Assembly (NCBI GenBank): GCA_023394045.1
Contig: JAEXBN010000012.1
Span: forward strand, 1-58,425
DNA from: Bacillota bacterium
GTDB lineage: Bacteria > Bacillota > Clostridia > Tissierellales > Peptoniphilaceae
DNA: 58,425 nt
Reading direction: 5' to 3'
The notes beneath the pieces were generated by a model. The model saw nothing but the letters and a program-made list of their open reading frames with translations, ran no database searches and was not told where the DNA came from. Numbering within the stretch: position 1 is the first letter of the stretch; each line of letters begins with the position of its first letter. Positions 55,662 to 58,425 of the stretch are shown piece by piece. The position numbers were made by a program, and so were the translations under genes.

Positions 55662-57365
55662 TTGAGAAAAAAAACGAACACGAAAAAGCTGCGTGTCATT
55701 CCATTAGGAGGATTGAAGGAAATCGGAAAGAACATGTGTGTTGTGGAGTATGGCAACGACATGATCGTAATTGATGCCGGATTAACCTTCCCTGATGAAG
55801 ACATGCCTGGGGTGGACACCGTCATCCCCGATATTTCCTATTTGGAAAAAAATCGGGACAGGCTGCGGGGAATCCTCATCACCCATGGACATGAGGATCA
55901 TTATGGCGCGGTGCCTTATGTTTTGAAAAAACTACAGACCAATATTTACTGTACGCGCCTGACGGGAGGAATGCTGGAAAATAAATTTAAGGAGCATGGC
56001 ATCAACCCCAACGTGATTAAATATGTTAAAGCAGGGGATGTGCTTCGCCTGGGCGAGCTGGATTGTGAGTTCATTCGCGTCGCCCACAGCATCCCGGATG
56101 CTTGCGCCATTGCCGTTCATAATCCCGTGGGAACCATTTTGTTCACCGGGGACTTTAAGTTTGATTTCACGCCGATCGACAATGAGCCGACGGATATTCA
56201 TCGTCTGGCGGAACTGGGAGAAGAAGGGGTTTTGGCTCTGTATAGCGATTCGACCAACGTGGAGCGTCCCGGCTTTACGATGAGCGAGCGCAGTGTCGGC
56301 GAAACCTTCCGAAAGATTTTTAGCGAGACCAGCGGACGGCTGATCGTGGCGACGTTTGCGTCGAACCTGCACCGTGTGCAGCAAATCATTCAGGCGGCGG
56401 AGGCGAATCATCGAAAAGTCGCTCTTTCTGGCCGCTCCATGCTGAACAATGTCGCCGTCGCCAGCGAATTGGGCTATATCAAAATCAAGCAGAAGACGCT
56501 GATTGATGTGAAGGATGTCGGCAACTATAAGCCGGATCAGATCTGTCTCCTCATCACGGGTTCTCAGGGTGAGCCCATGAGCGCTCTTTCACGGATGGCG
56601 AACGGGTCTCACCGTCAGATTGAAGTCGGAGAAAATGATACCATCATCCTTTCTGCGTCCATGATTCCCGGAAATGAAAAAAGCATCGGCGATATGATTA
56701 ATAATCTGATGGCGCGGGGGTGCAAGGTCGTGTACTCTTCGTTGGCCAACGTCCATGTTTCTGGTCATGCCTGCCAAGAAGAACTGAAATTGATGCATTC
56801 GCTGGTGCAGGAACAATACTTCATTCCAGCCCATGGCGAACCGCGCATGATGATCACCCATAAGAAGATTGCGATGGATCTCGGGATTCCAGAAGATCAT
56901 ATTCTCATGGGAGAAAATGGAACGGTATTCGAATTTGAGAAAAATGGGAAGACTGTGAACGGGCGCATCGCAGACAAGGTGCAAGCGGGGCAGACGCTCA
57001 TTGATGGTCTGGGCATTGGAGATGTCGGTTCGGTGGTGCTCAATGACCGCAAACGTCTGGCCGATGACGGCATCATTGCGCTGGTGGTGACGATTGATCA
57101 CAAAACCCATCGTGTGGCAGCGGGTCCGGAAGTGATCTCCCGTGGATTCATCTATATGAAAGATAATGTGGATGTGATTGAGGAGATTAAGAAAATTGTC
57201 CGAAAAACGCTGAATGATGCACAGCGCCGAAGCATCACAGACTGGGCGTTCCTCAAGAGCCGGATTCGCGATGATGTGAAGAGCTACGTCTATAAGGAGA
57301 TGCAGCGCAATCCGATGATTCTTACGATTATCATGGAGACAGAAGGAAACTATGTGGCAAAATAA
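55662..57365 (+). CDS. rnjA: Ribonuclease J
   Basis: A 567-residue metallo-beta-lactamase/beta-CASP ribonuclease with 5'-3' exo- and endonuclease activity, central to mRNA decay and rRNA maturation in Firmicutes. The zinc motif is THGHEDHYGA. Further metal ligands are in FTGDFKFD, and the beta-CASP motifs in TFASNLHRVQQI, HVSGHA and IPAHGEPRM. The start is TTG 55662, seven bases after GGGGAAAGGA. The frame open upstream overlaps ruvX and lacks similarity. The start gives the basic N-terminus MRKKTNTKKLRVIPLGGLKE expected for the family. It overlaps the next gene by 14 bases. Confidence 0.95.
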   Translation: MRKKTNTKKLRVIPLGGLKEIGKNMCVVEYGNDMIVIDAGLTFPDEDMPGVDTVIPDISYLEKNRDRLRGILITHGHEDHYGAVPYVLKKLQTNIYCTRLTGGMLENKFKEHGINPNVIKYVKAGDVLRLGELDCEFIRVAHSIPDACAIAVHNPVGTILFTGDFKFDFTPIDNEPTDIHRLAELGEEGVLALYSDSTNVERPGFTMSERSVGETFRKIFSETSGRLIVATFASNLHRVQQIIQAAEANHRKVALSGRSMLNNVAVASELGYIKIKQKTLIDVKDVGNYKPDQICLLITGSQGEPMSALSRMANGSHRQIEVGENDTIILSASMIPGNEKSIGDMINNLMARGCKVVYSSLANVHVSGHACQEELKLMHSLVQEQYFIPAHGEPRMMITHKKIAMDLGIPEDHILMGENGTVFEFEKNGKTVNGRIADKVQAGQTLIDGLGIGDVGSVVLNDRKRLADDGIIALVVTIDHKTHRVAAGPEVISRGFIYMKDNVDVIEEIKKIVRKTLNDAQRRSITDWAFLKSRIRDDVKSYVYKEMQRNPMILTIIMETEGNYVAK

Positions 57366-58425
57366 TCGACTGGAGCTTCTCGCTCCGGCCGGAGATCCGG
57401 AGAAACTTGCGTCCGCCCTTCACTTTGGGGCGGACGCTGTTTATCTGGCCGGCGAATCCTTTGGACTGCGAAAGGCATCCAAAAATTTTGATGCGGAACA
57501 GCTGAGGCAAGCCGTGGTTCAGTGCCATGCAGCCGGCGCGAAACTCTATGTGACGATGAACATCATTCCCCACGATGCCGATTTGGACGAGCTGGGGGAA
57601 TATGTGCGGTTTTTGGAATCTGCGCAGGTGGATGCGGTGATCGTTTCGGATCCGGGGATCTTTGAGATGGTTGCGACTGAGACCAATTTGGAGATTCATC
57701 TTTCAACGCAGGCCAGCGTCACGAACGCGCGAACGGTTTCTTTTTGGGCCAGACAAGGAGCCAAGCGCATCGTTTTGGCCAGAGAGCTTTCTTTGGATGA
57801 GATTCGCCAGATTCGCCAAGAGGTTGATCCGTCGGTGGAGCTGGAAGTGTTTGTCCATGGAGCCATGTGCATTTCGGTTTCCGGACGGTGTTTGCTGTCC
57901 AATTATATGACCGGGCGAGATGCCAATCGGGGCGATTGTGCCCAGGCATGCCGCTGGAATTATGCACTGATGGAGGAAAAGCGGCCGGGGGAGTATTTTC
58001 CTGTTTATGAAGAAGATGGACATACGTTCATCATGAACTCAAAGGATCTTTGCCTATTGCATGAATTGCCGCAGCTGATGGAAGCGGGAGTCAGCAGCTT
58101 GAAAATTGAAGGGCGCGTGAAATCTGCGTATTACGTCGGGACGGTGGTTCATGCGTATCGGCGGGCGCTGGATGCGATTCAATCGGGAACATGGACAGAG
58201 AAACTTCAGGAAACCTTGCTCCGCGAACTCCGCACGACCAGTCATCGGCCTTTTACGACGGGATTTTTTTATGGGGCGCCTGGAGCAGAGGGACAGAATT
58301 ATACGTCCTCCTCGTATTTGCGTGATTACGACTTTTTAGGAATTGTTCGCCGGTTTGATCCGAACGCTTCTGCGATGGAGGTGGAAGTGAGGAACCGGTT
58401 TGCAGAGGGAGAAGAGATTGAGGTG
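57352..58425 (+). CDS. U32 peptidase-family protein (TrhP/RlhA-like), cut by window end
   Basis: An open frame of 358 codons runs from ATG 57352, behind GAAGGAAA, to the window edge without a stop. The protein starts NRLELLAPAGDPEKLASALH and continues AGADAVYLAG-like (FGADAVYLAGESFG), with LSTQASVTNA and the U32 signature region FVHGAMCISVSGRCLLSNY followed by RGDCAQACRW. The four cysteines (CISVSGRC, CAQAC) are the cluster-binding set. U32 proteins such as TrhP and RlhA hydroxylate tRNA U34 or 23S rRNA cytosine using prephenate; the older peptidase label is doubtful. The start lies within the last 14 bases of rnjA. Which RNA is modified cannot be told. Confidence 0.9.
   Translation, partial: MWQNNRLELLAPAGDPEKLASALHFGADAVYLAGESFGLRKASKNFDAEQLRQAVVQCHAAGAKLYVTMNIIPHDADLDELGEYVRFLESAQVDAVIVSDPGIFEMVATETNLEIHLSTQASVTNARTVSFWARQGAKRIVLARELSLDEIRQIRQEVDPSVELEVFVHGAMCISVSGRCLLSNYMTGRDANRGDCAQACRWNYALMEEKRPGEYFPVYEEDGHTFIMNSKDLCLLHELPQLMEAGVSSLKIEGRVKSAYYVGTVVHAYRRALDAIQSGTWTEKLQETLLRELRTTSHRPFTTGFFYGAPGAEGQNYTSSSYLRDYDFLGIVRRFDPNASAMEVEVRNRFAEGEEIEV

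Overview
The window looks like a chromosomal segment of a low-G+C-phylum (Firmicutes/Bacillota) anaerobe with an unusually balanced base composition. The gene content and order are those of Clostridia-like relatives, and I would guess the Tissierellia/Peptoniphilaceae group; that name is inference from overall feel, not from a search. Clues are the Firmicutes-type blocks rqcP-divIC-tilS-hpt-ftsH, mraZ-rsmH-ftsL-pbp-mraY-murD-ftsW-divIB-ftsZ-nrdR and alaS-ireB-ruvX. There is also RNase J, an ECF transporter S component and an IreB homologue. None of the sporulation genes that usually sit between rqcP and tilS in spore formers is present, so the organism is probably asporogenous.

Layout. 1-960 is A+T-rich foreign DNA: the tail of an IS30-family transposase abuts a HerA-like ATPase gene that has lost its 5' half. 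1288-3170 holds an amino-acid racemase and an ATP-grasp ligase that together resemble a D-aspartate cross-bridge module for peptidoglycan. On the minus strand follow an OFA-type MFS transporter and proA-proB (proline synthesis). 7051-9892 has an acetyltransferase with a repeat-built tail, an 8-oxoguanine-type DNA glycosylase and an iron alcohol dehydrogenase.

9893-12960 is the accessory zone. A 280-bp array of phased palindromes leads into tRNA-Ala(CGC). After it comes the eroded remnant of an integrated element: the C-terminus of a tyrosine integrase, four related ribbon-helix-helix-like small genes with duplicated leaders, two further small genes and the 5' end of another IS30 transposase. 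The zone is closed by tRNA-Ala(GGC) on the opposite strand.

12960-26593 is mostly a long plus-strand run. It covers glycolipid-type glycosyltransferase, cyclophilin, tRNA-Thr(CGT), HAD phosphatase, dUTPase, ribosome quality control (rqcP), divisome (divIC), tRNA modification (tilS, dusB), purine salvage (hpt), FtsH, CTP synthase and pantothenate uptake/phosphorylation (ECF S component plus coaX). A minus-strand operon (class A PBP, response regulator, histidine kinase; 31619-26551) converges on dusB, and its terminator lies inside the dusB coding region.

31799-58425 is again plus strand. It has hflX, yigZ, yebC, a DUF1461 membrane protein and lgt. Then the division/cell-wall cluster follows with a clear promoter and a three-repeat MraZ operator, lacking murG, murB and ftsA at their usual places. 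After that come rarA, asnS, leuS, an IscR-like Rrf2 regulator, alaS, ireB, ruvX, rnjA and a U32 peptidase-family gene cut by the window end. Most neighbours overlap by 1-8 bases, so long polycistronic transcripts are expected.
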